From NCBI GenBank assembly GCA_024305405.1, contig JAKNDB010000075.1, positions 62,001-126,000 of the forward strand: a DNA stretch of 64,000 nucleotides, read 5' to 3'. The first letter of the stretch is position 1; every line of letters begins with the position of its first letter. Below the pieces are notes generated by a model. That model was given only the letters and a program-made list of their open reading frames with translations. It made no database searches and was not told the DNA's origin. Made by a program: the position numbers and the translations under genes. The stretch comes from Dirofilaria immitis. Taxonomy: Eukaryota > Nematoda > Chromadorea > Rhabditida > Onchocercidae. Shown here piece by piece: positions 52,991-64,000 of the stretch.

Positions 52991-55900
52991 CAAAATGTAA
53001 TGAAAGATTATTTGTTATAATCAAATTAATAGAAATATACAAAACAATTAAGAATATGAAACAAAGAAAAAAGAAAAGGAAAAATGAATGGATGGTAAGA
53101 GAATGAAATGGATAGTGAGAGAATGTTATTAAAATGATGAAATATTTTCCTTTTTTTTGATAAATTTTATTTTATAATTTAAATTAACAAAAAATTATTA
53201 AATTTTTAATTTTTTAAAAATTAAAAAGCCATTTCAAAATGAAATTATCATTTTGCACGTTCCTTTGTTGTATTTTTTTTTTTCTTTTTCCTCCCAATCT
53301 TTTATTTTCAGAAATGAACAAAACAGAAAGAAAGAAAAAAAGAGAAGAATTGATGTCGTTTTATGATGAATGAAAAATAAGAAGATAGAAAGAGAGAAGG
53401 AGAGAGAAGAAGAGAACAAAAGAAAGGAAAGAAGGTTGTGGAACCGGTTAGTTGATTCTTCATCTTTCTTTCTTCTTTTTTTTTGCCGAGAAAAAGAATC
53501 AATCAATCAATCGATCGATCGATCCATTCATCCATCCATCAACCCATCTATTCTCTATAGTCCAACAGAACTGCATGTTTTATTATCCTTTGAACATTGA
53601 TGGCCAGTCTACCATTTTTCGTTGATATTTCGAATGGAAAATTCAAAAAAACGAATAGATTGAAATTTCGTTAAAAGTGAGAGAGAAAGAGAGAGAGAGA
53701 GACAGAGACATAGAGAGAGACAAAGAGAGAGAGAGAGAGAAAATGTTATAATAATTTTGTATATAAAATAAAAAGTAACGGATGGCTAAATTATTGCTTA
53801 GAAATACTTAGAAAGAATTAAAATCTAAAATTTTTATTTTGTTATTTTTAATTTAAATAAATTTTTTTGATATTTTATGTTATCAAAAGAATGAAAGAAA
53901 TTTGCAAAGATATGATAAATCTAAATGATATAATAACATTTATGCATAAATCGAGAAAAATGTGCAAATTTTTTTATTTTTAACTTTTAAACTTACTTCG
54001 TTATCTCGAAATGAACCAACAAAATGTGGATCATTCAAAAATTTGACATCATTTCGTTCTGTACGAATACCCAAATCAACAATTTTTGTAATATTTCGTC
54101 GATGTATCAATGGATCAGCACTCGAGAAATCGGATACTGTAATTTTATTTAATTGAAAATGATTAGCCAATTAAATTGCTTAATTTTATCACAAAATGAC
54201 CATTACAAAAGATTTTAAAACAAATCATAAAAATCATTTTAAAATTGGATTATTGAAAAGTTTCAATTACTTCTCATTTATCGGCTATGTCCTCAAATCA
54301 ATTATAGAAATTATTATCATTTCATCAAATTGAACGTTTGATAATCTTATCTTTTCTATTCACAATATATATCCAACTTATTTATATTTAAGAGAAAAAA
54401 GCATCCTTAAAATTCAATTTAAATCTTAAAATTCAAAACTTATTAGTTGCAAATGCAAACAAAATTTTCGATAAAATATGAATATATTTTGATTTATTCA
54501 CATAATGTTAATATATTAGAACAAATTTTATAACAAATATAACTAATAATAAGTGATATTTATCGCTTCGATTTAGAAAGGATATTTATCGCTATTTAAG
54601 TACGGTAATTTATTACTATATTCAAGTTATCATGTTTTGTTATCAGTTAGAAATAATAATTTTTTTTGCCAATTTTCCGATCGGAATATTTTTTCAAAAA
54701 TTAGATTTTAATATTAAATTCAAATCTGTAATATTAAATGATGAATTTAAAGAAATGAATAGAAACAAAATTATTCCTTTTTATAAAATTTTAATTATTT
54801 CATTTCTGATTTTGCTTTTCTTAATATTTCCAATAGGGATATTCAAGAATGCCATTATTTTTTTTTAAAAATATTCGGGAAAGTTTAATTTCAATGGCAT
54901 CTTTGAAGGACATTAAAAAAAAAGAAAAACAAGAAGGTCGAGAAAAAAAAGAAAAGATGGTATTACCTATTTTCCTTGAATGTCTTCTCTTTCTATTTCA
55001 TTTTTTTTTTTAATAATAAAATTTAAACGAAATACGAAGAATGAAAAAATAAGTTAATCAATTTATGATAATAAAAAAGTTTTGAAGTTCGGTTTTAAAA
55101 TTTTGCATAATCTATGAATTAATTAATTCAACACAATTAATTTTATACTTTTATTCGATTTATTTTAAAGTTCGAAATGCTTTTCTATGATAAAATGATA
55201 TTATCAATAATAGCAGCATACCTCTTTCAATATTTTTTATGTTATTTTTAGTTGACCTTCACATAAATGGACACTATTTTCGACAATAAGTGAAAATAGA
55301 CTCTTTAATGGAAGATCAAAAATTGATAATAAGAAATATAATTTCAAGTTAATTACAATATTTTATGTTAATTACTCGCAATTAAAATTGAAAATTTAAA
55401 AACTTTTATAATATTCAAACTTAACATCGCTAATACTTTCCTTTTTTAAGTAATAATTTTATTAATTTTAATTATTTATGAGAGATTGAAAATTTTAATA
55501 ATTTTTAACTTTTATAAAAATAATTTTTCTTTTTACTTTTTTTTCTTTCAATCTTTCAATCATTTACTTTCCATATTTTCATTTTTTTTCGAATTATCAA
55601 TCGATTAAATTTTATGCAATTTTTGATAAAATATTTGCATATTTTTAATTAATAATTAGAACTAAATTTATAACGAATTACTGCACAAGTAAATTTCTTT
55701 TTTTTGGTATTTAGCAAAAAGTATTTATGAATAGGTAACAATTTGGTTTATAACATTGATAATAATATATTTGATTGCATTAACATTATCATTGATAATA
55801 ATATATTTGATTGCGTTAACATTATCATTGATAATAATATATTTGATTGCGTTAACATTATCATTGATAATAATATATTTGATTGTGTTAACATTACCAT

Positions 55901-58900
55901 CATTATTATTGAAAATTTTATGAATGATTTTGTAAATATTTAAATTTTTGGCTTAATTTTTTAAAATTTTTAACTTTTATTGCAGTGAAATATAAAAATT
56001 AAAAGCAAATTAATTTTATTTCATTTCGTTTAATTACTAAAATTGTTTCGTTTTATTATTTATTTAAAAATTTGAAATATAATAATTTACTTTCTCTCTT
56101 TTATTCTTTCCCTTTTATTTCTCTCATTCTCTCAGAATATTATAATAGTTTGCATTTATGAAATTTTATTTACTTAACGATAAATGTAAACAATATAAGT
56201 CTGAAAATGATTCTTAAAATGCATTTATCCTTTTTTTTCGTAATAATTAATAAATTTGGAATTACAAAATTCTTTATAATTTAATTATTTTATTTTTAAA
56301 TTATTTTTTTAATCATTTTATTGGCCATATAATAAATCAATACTTAAATAAATATTAAAATTTCGTTTGTTGTCGTTTAGATAAAAGGAAAGTGTTGATG
56401 TATGTGGTGATGATAATAATTGTAATAGTAATTAGTACATTTCATCAATATTATAAAATTTATGTGAAATTTCGAAGGTCATATCTTTAAAATGGTAAAT
56501 GAATAAAAATGCTTGGATAAAACTGATCGATAAGGTCATTATCAGAAAAAAAAATTATTTAAAGAAAAAAATTTTACTAAATTTTTTTATTTCTATTAAT
56601 ACAATAAATTTTTTCATTTCAGTGAATTTGAATTATTTGTAATATGAAATTTAATTACATTTAATTATTTAATTACTAATAAATTAATTATAATTCTTTT
56701 ATTTAATTATTTTTAAATTTATGAGAAAAGAGTTGGAAAAATGATGAAATTTTCTTTTTATATAATATAAATTTTAAAAAGAATTGATAATAAAATATAA
56801 ATATTATTCTGAATATCATCATATCAGATATCATACAATTTTATATAATACGTATATTTTCTAGAACTTTTAGGTAAATCAGAAGATGATAAGCTATTAT
56901 CAATTGATTTGTATTTATAAATTTATATTTTCTTAAATTCATCTTTTTTTCAAATAAAGTTTCGAATTTGGATATTTATTCCAAGTAAATCTTATATGAT
57001 TATATTTTATCATTTATTATTATTCTATGATAAGAAAAAGTTAGCGTAAAATTTTGATTTTAGTGAAATTAATTGAAAACAATCTATGTATTATATATAT
57101 ATCGTATTGAATTAATCAAATAATAATAATAATTATTATTATTTAATATTTGAATTTAAATATAAATGTAAATAAAAACAAACACCGATTATTTACACAA
57201 TTTTAATTTTTTATCAAATTTTGTAAAATTTAGATAAAACTTTTCAAGCATTAGTTTTACCTGTTCCTGCATAAAGTAAATCGCTATCTCGAAGAAATGT
57301 TGAATTATGATTTGGATCATACGGAGCAATACCAAGTCCAGAAAATTCTAAACTTTGTCTATATTCACCATATTTTTCACGCTCATATTTACGACACATT
57401 GGTTGAAATGCGTTAGTACCACAAACCAAAATACTTTGATCATCATCTTTAGCCAAGATGCGTACATAATTATGGCATGCATCCTGAAATGTATAAATTT
57501 ATTTATAATTCTAAATCAATTTTTTGTAATTTAAATTTTAAACAAAAAGATTTTCACATTTTAAATTTATTTATTTAATTTTACAATTTTCTATTAAAAG
57601 AAAAACGAAACAATGAATGTATAATATAATATTTTAAAAATATTCTACGATTTTTTCTTCCTTTCCTATTTCTTTTTTTTTTTTCATTGAAAATAAAATT
57701 TCCGTTTCTCATCAAATTTATGAAAAAATTAAAAATAAAAAAAAAGAGATGGATTATTTATGAAAAAAAATGATTATTATTTATGGGATGGATCATTTAA
57801 AAATTAATTATTAATATTATAAATTAGTTGAAATCATTTGTTTATGATTGATCAATCAATTAATCAATCTGATCATATAATTTTCGTTTTTTTATTTTTA
57901 TTTTTTTCCCTTGATTTTCCTTTCTTTTTTTTTTGCAAAAGTTCTTATATATTTATGGCAAGAAAAAGAGGAAAACGAATAATAAAACTTTCTCGAGAAT
58001 TATTATTTGAATGAAATTGAATTAAATTGAAATGAATGTTAACATTTTCCAATTTTGTTACTAAATTTCATTTTAACATTTCATTTTTCATATTTTTAGG
58101 AATAAAATTTTATCTCATCTCTTTCATATTGATAATATCATTGCCTCATTTTTATCGAAATGAAAAAAGGAATTGTAGAAAATTCGACATTCTGTTGAAA
58201 GCTTTTTATAATAGAATGAAGTAATGCTTGATTACGATTTTCAACAACTGCTATTTAAAATCAAAAATTTAATTATTTAACAGAAAACTTCATATGAATT
58301 AGAAATTGAATTTGTAGTTTGAAATTCGAAGAAAATTTTCGAGCGAAAATTTAATTTTTATCAATAAAATTATATATCAGTTATGATTTGCATGATTCAC
58401 AGCTTTTTATTTAAATGAAATATTATTATTATTAATATTTTTATTATTATTATTATTGTTGTCATTATAATTATTGCCATTTTTATCGATTATTATTATC
58501 ATTTACTAATTATTGTTATCATTTATTAATTATTATTATTTTTACCTTTGTCTTTCCCTTCATTAAACATTCCTTTACAACACTTTCCTTTGATGGCCAT
58601 TTGATCGAATGTACTTCAGTAAATGTTGCTATACTGATATTATATACAACATCTCTAAAAATTAAAATGCATAATTAAATTAGTTAAATTTGAATAATAT
58701 TTAAATTAGCAATTAATGAAACTATCAATTAATTCATTTTATAATTTATAAATTTATCTAAATTTAATTTGCATATTTTTATTATATTAATAATAAAATT
58801 TCTTTTAAATTATTAAATTGTCCGTTTCCTATCATTTAATTAAACAATTAATAAAAAAATAAAATAGCATGAATTTTGATCTAATTTAAATATAAATAAT

Positions 58901-60238
58901 TATGATAAATTTGACAGAAGAAATTATTTTAATTGATAAATTAAAATAAATTATAAACTAGTCTTGTATATATATATATATGTATAATTATTAAATAAAT
59001 TAAATGAGAATTAAAGCGAATTAAATCAAATAATAAAGTGAAATTTTGCAAAAAAAAGTCTTCTCGAATTTAAATTTAAAATTATAATAATCATAATTCA
59101 TCAATTACAAATATAAATAATAAAAGAAATATGAAAGAAATAATTTATCATATCACAATTTAAAGGTATTTTTAAATTTTATTATCAGAAATTTTTTGAT
59201 TTTTTTAAATTAAATTAATTAATGATTTTCTTACATTGTCATTAATTATTTGAATGAAATTAAAAAGGAAATTAAAATTTAATTAAATTAATAATATGCA
59301 TATTTTTTTTAAAGAAATACAAATTTTTATTTATTTTTTTAGTTTTATCTCTTTGTACGCTCACTACTACTACTTTTATAAATAGTATGCGATCTTCAAT
59401 TTATATTTTCCAATATTGGTGATATTGTTGATTGTAATTAATGATAAGTGTATGATACTATGATAATACTTTCAAAAGCATAAAAATTCTATTCATAAAA
59501 ATGTTCTATCGATAAATTAATTAACAAAATTTTACTTCGAAGATTTCCTTTCTGACAAAATGTTTAAGTATTTTATTTAATTAAAATTTGCAAAATTACA
59601 ACTTCATGAATGAACAAACTTAAATTTCGTTTGATGCAAGTAATTTTATTAAATTTAAAATTTTAATTTAAAAATTATGAATTCTTATCTTTGAAGTGAT
59701 TATGAAATTGTAATGCATTATGATATTATTATACTATCAAATTCTGATATCAGTCTTATAATCAATGATATATTTTTTAAACTATTCGATATTTATTAAT
59801 TGCAAAATATTATTAAACAAAAAATTTTTGCATAAACAAAATTTATTTGCATAGCTTATAAAATATGTAAAATTTGAAATATTATTGATTCTTAGAAAGA
59901 AAATTTGATAAATATAGTTTGAATATGATACTAAAATAAATTTAATTTATTAAATATGAAAAATTTATTTTTTCCTAATTTTTATGTTATCTTTAAATAT
60001 TTGAAAAATTTTCATTAATTTCAAGCATTCCATTAAATCAATAAATGATAGATCAGAATATTAAATGATAGATGACAGTTTATTGGAAAATGATTAAAGT
60101 TAAAATAAAATGATAAAATAAAAAAATGAAAGAAAGAGGTTAATTACCTTGCGCCGATTAGTAAATGATTACCATCGAGATCAAGAAGTTTGAAATAATC
60201 AGACGTTGATGAATTACCAAATCGAAGCATCGATGGAT
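45072..60238 (-). CDS. Transmembrane semaphorin (class-1-like, plexin ligand), N-terminus missing
   Basis: Exons: 60238-60148, 58654-58546, 57483-57261, 54136-53997, 50127-49933, 49636-49408, 48413-48256, 48139-47996, 47791-47603, 46917-46807, 46490-46363, 46024-45827, 45502-45403, 45167-45072 (stop TAA); about 703 residues. Sema-domain hallmarks: LLDLDGNHLLIGARDVVYN, DACHNYVRIL, LVCGTNAFQPMC, NDPHFVGSFR, YIWFREQTAEHELCGDSAI, HSRIARLCRSDDGG, WTSFVKARLNCSIPG, YPFYFDQIEAI, FIGTDQGNIFK. PSI follows: CDRFNTCIDCVALRDPHCAWD. Then a short stem, one membrane helix (FFLPILCSSIATLAMFIGFF) and a tail of about 100 residues with Thr6. I see no Ig domain, which fits transmembrane class 1 (C. elegans SMP-1/SMP-2 type) and not secreted MAB-20; I cannot tell which paralogue. 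Semaphorins signal through plexins in axon and epidermal guidance. Exons 46490 and 46024 need extra bases in homopolymers (45934, 46422, 46473) to keep frame. The signal-peptide exon was not found. An alternative stop at 45388 exists if the last intron is retained. Confidence 0.92.
45847..45864. repeat. Coding trinucleotide run (AGT)6, poly-Thr in the semaphorin tail
   Basis: Six AGT units on the plus strand read as six ACT threonine codons in the cytoplasmic tail exon 46024-45827. Confidence 0.85.
46309..46360. repeat. (GAAA)n microsatellite running into a poly-A tract
   Basis: GAAA repeats, then GGAAGAGAGAG and A10 (46351-46360). On the gene strand this is a pyrimidine run directly after the donor of exon 46490-46363. 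Confidence 0.9.
48545..48860. repeat. 31-bp minisatellite, about 9-10 degenerate copies
   Basis: Unit AAAATCTCTAACTTCAACTA plus ATCTTAATTAT, best preserved at 48700-48790. Decayed copies extend on both sides (TTGAACTAATC variants, and similar pieces up to about 48990). It lies in the semaphorin intron between exons 49636-49408 and 48413-48256. Confidence 0.85.
49812..49926. repeat. (ATT)n trinucleotide microsatellite
   Basis: About 37 ATT units with a few ACT interruptions, ending 7 bases before the semaphorin exon 50127-49933. On the gene strand it is AAT repeat immediately after the donor. Confidence 0.95.
50243..52073. repeat. 54-bp minisatellite, about 34 copies, in a semaphorin intron
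   Basis: Unit begins TCATTATTATCAATTTATAT and ends GTTATTCTTTTCTTTA. Copies are nearly identical. Differences: a T/C variant (TTTATTATAT versus TTTACTATAT) scattered among copies; one 53-bp copy near 50885 (CTTTC for CTTTTC); two 38-bp copies (near 51031 and 51825) lacking the same 16 bases; and a last copy with TTGTC for TTATC. The unit has no stop in several frames and is a multiple of 3, so it produces ORFs of up to about 600 codons that are not genes. Confidence 0.97.
52932..52988. repeat. (TC)n-(AT)n compound microsatellite
   Basis: About 13 TC units directly followed by about 14 AT units, in a semaphorin intron. Confidence 0.95.
53497..53545. repeat. Tetranucleotide repeat (ATCA)n-(ATCG)n-(ATCC)n
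   Basis: AATCAATCAATCAATCGATCGATCGATCC then ATTCATCCATCCATC: three related tetranucleotide blocks in a row in a semaphorin intron. Confidence 0.9.
53675..53742. repeat. (GA)n-rich low-complexity tract
   Basis: GAGAGAAAGAGAGAGAGAG with CAGAGACATAG interruptions. It is purine-rich on the plus strand and pyrimidine-rich on the gene strand. Confidence 0.9.
55755..55898. repeat. 36-bp minisatellite, 4 copies
   Basis: Copies start at 55755, 55791, 55827 and 55863 (ATTGATAATAATATATTTGA then TTGCGTTAACATTATC). They differ at one to three positions each. The unit is a multiple of 3, so it reads as a 12-residue repeat in an open frame that is not a gene. Confidence 0.95.
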
Positions 60239-63200
60239 CTAAAAAAGGAAATGAAAAAAGAAAAAAATCAGCTAATAATAAATTTTATGATTAAATTTTT
60301 AAATTTAATAGTTTATATTTGAAACTCAATCTTTTTTATTATTTATATTTTATGCAATATGCAATAACATATAATATTTGTTTTTATTTTTAAATAATAC
60401 GTAATATCAAACGTTATAACCTTTGACTCTTACGTTATTTTACACGTGATGATTAAAAATATTAGAAATAAAAATAACATGTAATTTTGAAACGTTGATA
60501 CATGATACTTCATTTAATGTTGATCAATGATTCTGAATATTTTACTCATAAAGGGAATATATAATAAAAAACAAATCCGATTTTTGAGAATTATTAATTC
60601 TCGAATATAATTCCCTTTTTTCAATAAAAGATAAACTAATTTTACATTTTTAAATTTTAATACATATTATCATTAGGCATAATCCAAGTTCAATAGTATC
60701 ACTGATAAATTTACATTTTTGAAATTTTATTCCGACTAAGATCGTTGAAAAAAAAGGATAATATTGCGATGTGTGAGATTGTACATTGTGATAAGAGATA
60801 AAAGTGGTAAATCGATTAATTTTAGATAAATTCAAATATTTGATATTTATGATAAAATTTGTAATGAATTAATATATATTCGTATTGGATAGATATGCTC
60901 ATAGAGAATGACTTTTAAGTTGTATGAAGTCCGAATGTTGAAGTTAGAAATCTCGTATGAAAGTTTGCTTTTCAACTTTTTTTTTACATTTGATAACGTA
61001 TCAACAGTTATCTGATAACAGATTAAGGCATAATTCTAATACTGTCATTACCATATATTGTGCGAGAATTTTCTCATTTCCAATATTAAATAAATTATTC
61101 TATTTATAAATATATTAAATTTGTCATTTTTTCATCAATTTTTCTATTAAAATTTTTAAAAATTACTTTTTTTTCTTTTCTCTCTTATTTCAATCATTTA
61201 TTTTTAAGAATTTTATTTTAATTTTATTCATTTCTTTTTTCGACGAAATTTTCTTATTTCTTCCTTTTTTAGTTTTATTTTTTTTTTTTCTATAAATTTC
61301 GATGATAAAATTTCTGTTTTTTTACGATTTATTTGCTGTCTCGAATTTGTAAATTTACTTGAATTGAATGTTTGAAAATTCAATGTCATCCATTATCTAT
61401 GCTTTATCTTAACTTGTAATCAAAAAAACAAACCATCGTTTGAAGTTTCAGACAAACTTACTGATAATATCTTTGATAATATATTATCATAGAAAGATGG
61501 GAACACGGGAAAATATTGAATGGATACATATATATATATATGTATTGACCATTGAATAGACTGTAAGTTTCAAATGGATAACAAACAAAATGACCTTGTA
61601 AAATACCATCAATAGATGTCATTCTAGCAAGGTTGACATGATACATTTTTGATTTGACCTTCTCCTTCTTTTAGATCTTTTGGAATAATTTAAAAAAAAA
61701 TCAATTTTAAATTACAATTTCTATGTATAAATAATAACTTTTGAAATGAACGATTTGTCGTTTATTAAAAAAAAAAAATGAAAGAAAGAAAAGAAAAAAG
61801 AAAAATCGTTTGTTTGTTATTGTTAAAAATATAAATAATTTATTTGTTTATTATACATATTTTTTTATAAATAAAACAAAAAAGAAATAGAAAATAGAAA
61901 TCAAATATCGTTGAATTCTTTTGTTTATTAAATAATAATTAAAATTTCTATTTTAATTTATTCATTAAAATTAATAATAATAATAATAATAATAATTTAA
62001 GTATCAATGACTTGAAGTTTCTATTAAAAATATATAAATTTGTCAATTTAATTTTTTCTATTATTTAAATGATAAAAGAAAGGGATTTATTTTATATATA
62101 CTGAAATTAATTAATACTTTATCATCCTTTTCATACTATCAATAAATAATAAAAATTTGGTGCTCAGGTGCAATATAAGGTAATTTTTTCTTTTTTAGTT
62201 ACCAAATTATCTAATTTTAATATAATTGAAATTTTAGAATAGAAATTTATTCGTTTTATAAATTATTGCATATAGTTAAGAATTAATTAGCTTCTTGATG
62301 ATTAGGTACGATATATATTTTATTTCATATTCAAATTATCTAATCCGATATAATGAGAACATAATTTTGAGAATTAGATTAAAATTCGTGTATATAATTA
62401 AAGATTAATACAATTACTGCTGGCTTTTACTTACTTAATTAATTAATTATCATTACAGATATTTGAATAATGTGCTGAAAGTTTTAAGTATTAAAAATAT
62501 TTTTTCAAAAATTAATAATTATTTCAATTTTAATTTTCGTTGATTAAATTAGAATTGATAGATGTATATAGCTTTAAAATAATTTCTCAAAATTAAAAAA
62601 TGTTCTTAATCAATTCAAGTATTTCATTATCAATTAGTAATCAAATTATTTTTGAAATCTTTCTTCGTCTTAAACTTTTCCTTAATACTTAATTTGAATG
62701 AATCAAAATAAGAGGAATTGAAATGATATTGAAAGAAATGAAAAATATACTCTATCATTGATAATAGCATTATCTCAATTCAACTTATATAAACTTTAAA
62801 TTTTGTATTTAAAATTAATCTGTGATCTTGAAAACTACTTAAAATATTTCTACAAAGATCAGAAATTGATTTTCTAAATTAATTTATAATTTAAATAAGA
62901 TTTATTCCAAAATTCTGAAATATTTGAGAGAATTTGATTATGCCAAAATCCTACAACTTTCGTTAGACAAAAAAACTTTTACTTAATTGATAATTCAAAT
63001 TATCCTTTGATCTTTGATATGATGAAATTTTGGCAAATTTTAAAATGCTTAAATTTATTCGACCGAAAACTGCAAATTTGTTTATTATTTTCGATTCATT
63101 CATTCTGTAAAATATTTAAAAGGAATGTTGATATGATTGCTTATCATTAAATGATAATATGATTGCTATCATTATTATTATTTTTTTTTTGTTTTTTCAA

Positions 63201-64000
63201 AATGCCTTCCACTATGAATTTTTTTAATTTTATTTTTGTTTTTCTTTCATTCATTTTCCCTAAATTTTAAACGAGAAAAATTGGGAAAAATGTCAGATTT
63301 CATCAACGTATCATAAATGTTCGTAAAATTAATTAACAATTAATTAATTTTACGAACATTTCGATTTTTTTCTTTAATTCAAATTATAAAATTAAATTGT
63401 TTTCTTTTTTTTTAAAACAAAAAATTGGCAAAACGAATGTTTAGCTAATAGAATATATCCTTTAAAAATAGTTCTCTAAAAAAATAAGACTAATATTTTA
63501 ATTTAAATCAATTATCGAATGTTATGATCGTAAAAAAATTTTAAATTTCCCACATTATACTTTATCATTTTCGAATTTTAATTTATAATCTTATAGTAAT
63601 ATTTATCATTTTTATTTAATCAGTTACAATAATGTGAAATTTAATTTAATTCTTATTTAACAATTGCCAAATCATTTGCCTTCCATAACGCTATTTTATT
63701 ATTTTTGAGTTCAAATCATTGAAATAAAACTTCTTTTCTCATCATCATTATTATCGAAATCTTTATCGTCATCGAAATTCCATCTTTATCCTAATATCTT
63801 ATCTATCATCTTATTCTAAACAGAATTTAATTTCTTGACGAATAAGAAATCGTCATACAAAAATATGTAATGATTGTGCATAATATTATGATACTTATCG
63901 CTCGGTAATTTAGGCTATTTAGAATTGAAATTTTACAGTGCTATTCTTATCAGCGTATTTTATCACATGAAAGATTTGTGAAATTTCAAATCCATCACTT
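60239..64000. other. AT-rich region upstream of the first recognised semaphorin exon
   Basis: The 5' semaphorin exon(s), including signal peptide and start codon, must lie here or beyond the right edge. No convincing exon is seen: the frame at 61458-61646 has no splice or family support. The region contains short A/T runs, an (AAT)n stretch near 61971-61995 and a perfect inverted repeat at 63315-63361. Confidence 0.5.
63315..63361. repeat. Perfect inverted repeat, 22-bp arms, 3-base loop
   Basis: Arms 63315-63336 (AAATGTTCGTAAAATTAATT plus AA) and 63340-63361 are exact reverse complements with loop CAA. It would form a near-complete cruciform or hairpin. Confidence 0.95.

Noticed and set aside
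55743..55943. 66-codon frame with a repeated 12-residue unit
   Set aside because: Product of the 36-bp tandem repeat.
61458..61646. Possible N-terminal semaphorin exon (MTSIDGILQGHFVCYPF)
   Set aside because: There is no signal-peptide pattern and no donor in the phase needed by exon 60238.

Overview
The window is about three-quarters A+T. Its genes are split into many small exons, mostly 50-360 bp, with near-invariant TTTCAG acceptors and GTAAGT-type donors. The proteins are animal proteins (afadin, a transmembrane semaphorin, C2H2 and RING zinc-finger proteins), and the splice-site style is nematode-like. I infer a parasitic nematode nuclear contig, probably spirurid/filarial; species cannot be read from the sequence. 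I see no bacterial, viral or organellar segment, no tRNA or rRNA, and no CRISPR array.

Layout: 1-1350, last exons of an unrecognised plus-strand gene. 1351-4380, AT-rich intergenic DNA with an (AAT)n microsatellite. 4381-6986, minus-strand RING-finger gene, 5' end unresolved. 7915-17526, a long minus-strand block of C2H2 zinc-finger exons with more than 20 fingers. I list it as two halves, but splice phases suggest one gene starting at 17526. 17527-19048, divergent spacer. 19049-41150, a complete plus-strand afadin/AF-6 orthologue (afd-1): Ras-association, FHA, DIL and PDZ domains plus a low-complexity tail, about 35 exons. 41151-45071, spacer between convergent genes. 45072-60238, minus-strand class-1-like transmembrane semaphorin: Sema, PSI, TM and short tail; its N-terminal exon(s) were not found. 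60239-64000, no gene recognised.

Afadin links Ras/Rap signalling and cell-adhesion receptors to actin, and semaphorins are plexin ligands in cell and axon guidance. Both concern cell contacts, but nothing here shows co-regulation.

The most important observation concerns sequence quality. At least eight places in four genes have a coding frame that breaks at an A or T homopolymer. In each, one extra base in the run restores a conserved motif, the splice phase to the next exon, or both. All eight are one-base contractions. This is what uncorrected homopolymer errors look like, and any automatic gene model here will be fragmented. A second notable feature is a 1.8 kb minisatellite of about 34 copies of a 54-bp unit in a semaphorin intron. 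Because 54 is a multiple of three, it creates large spurious ORFs on both strands. I did not find a convincing new biological system.
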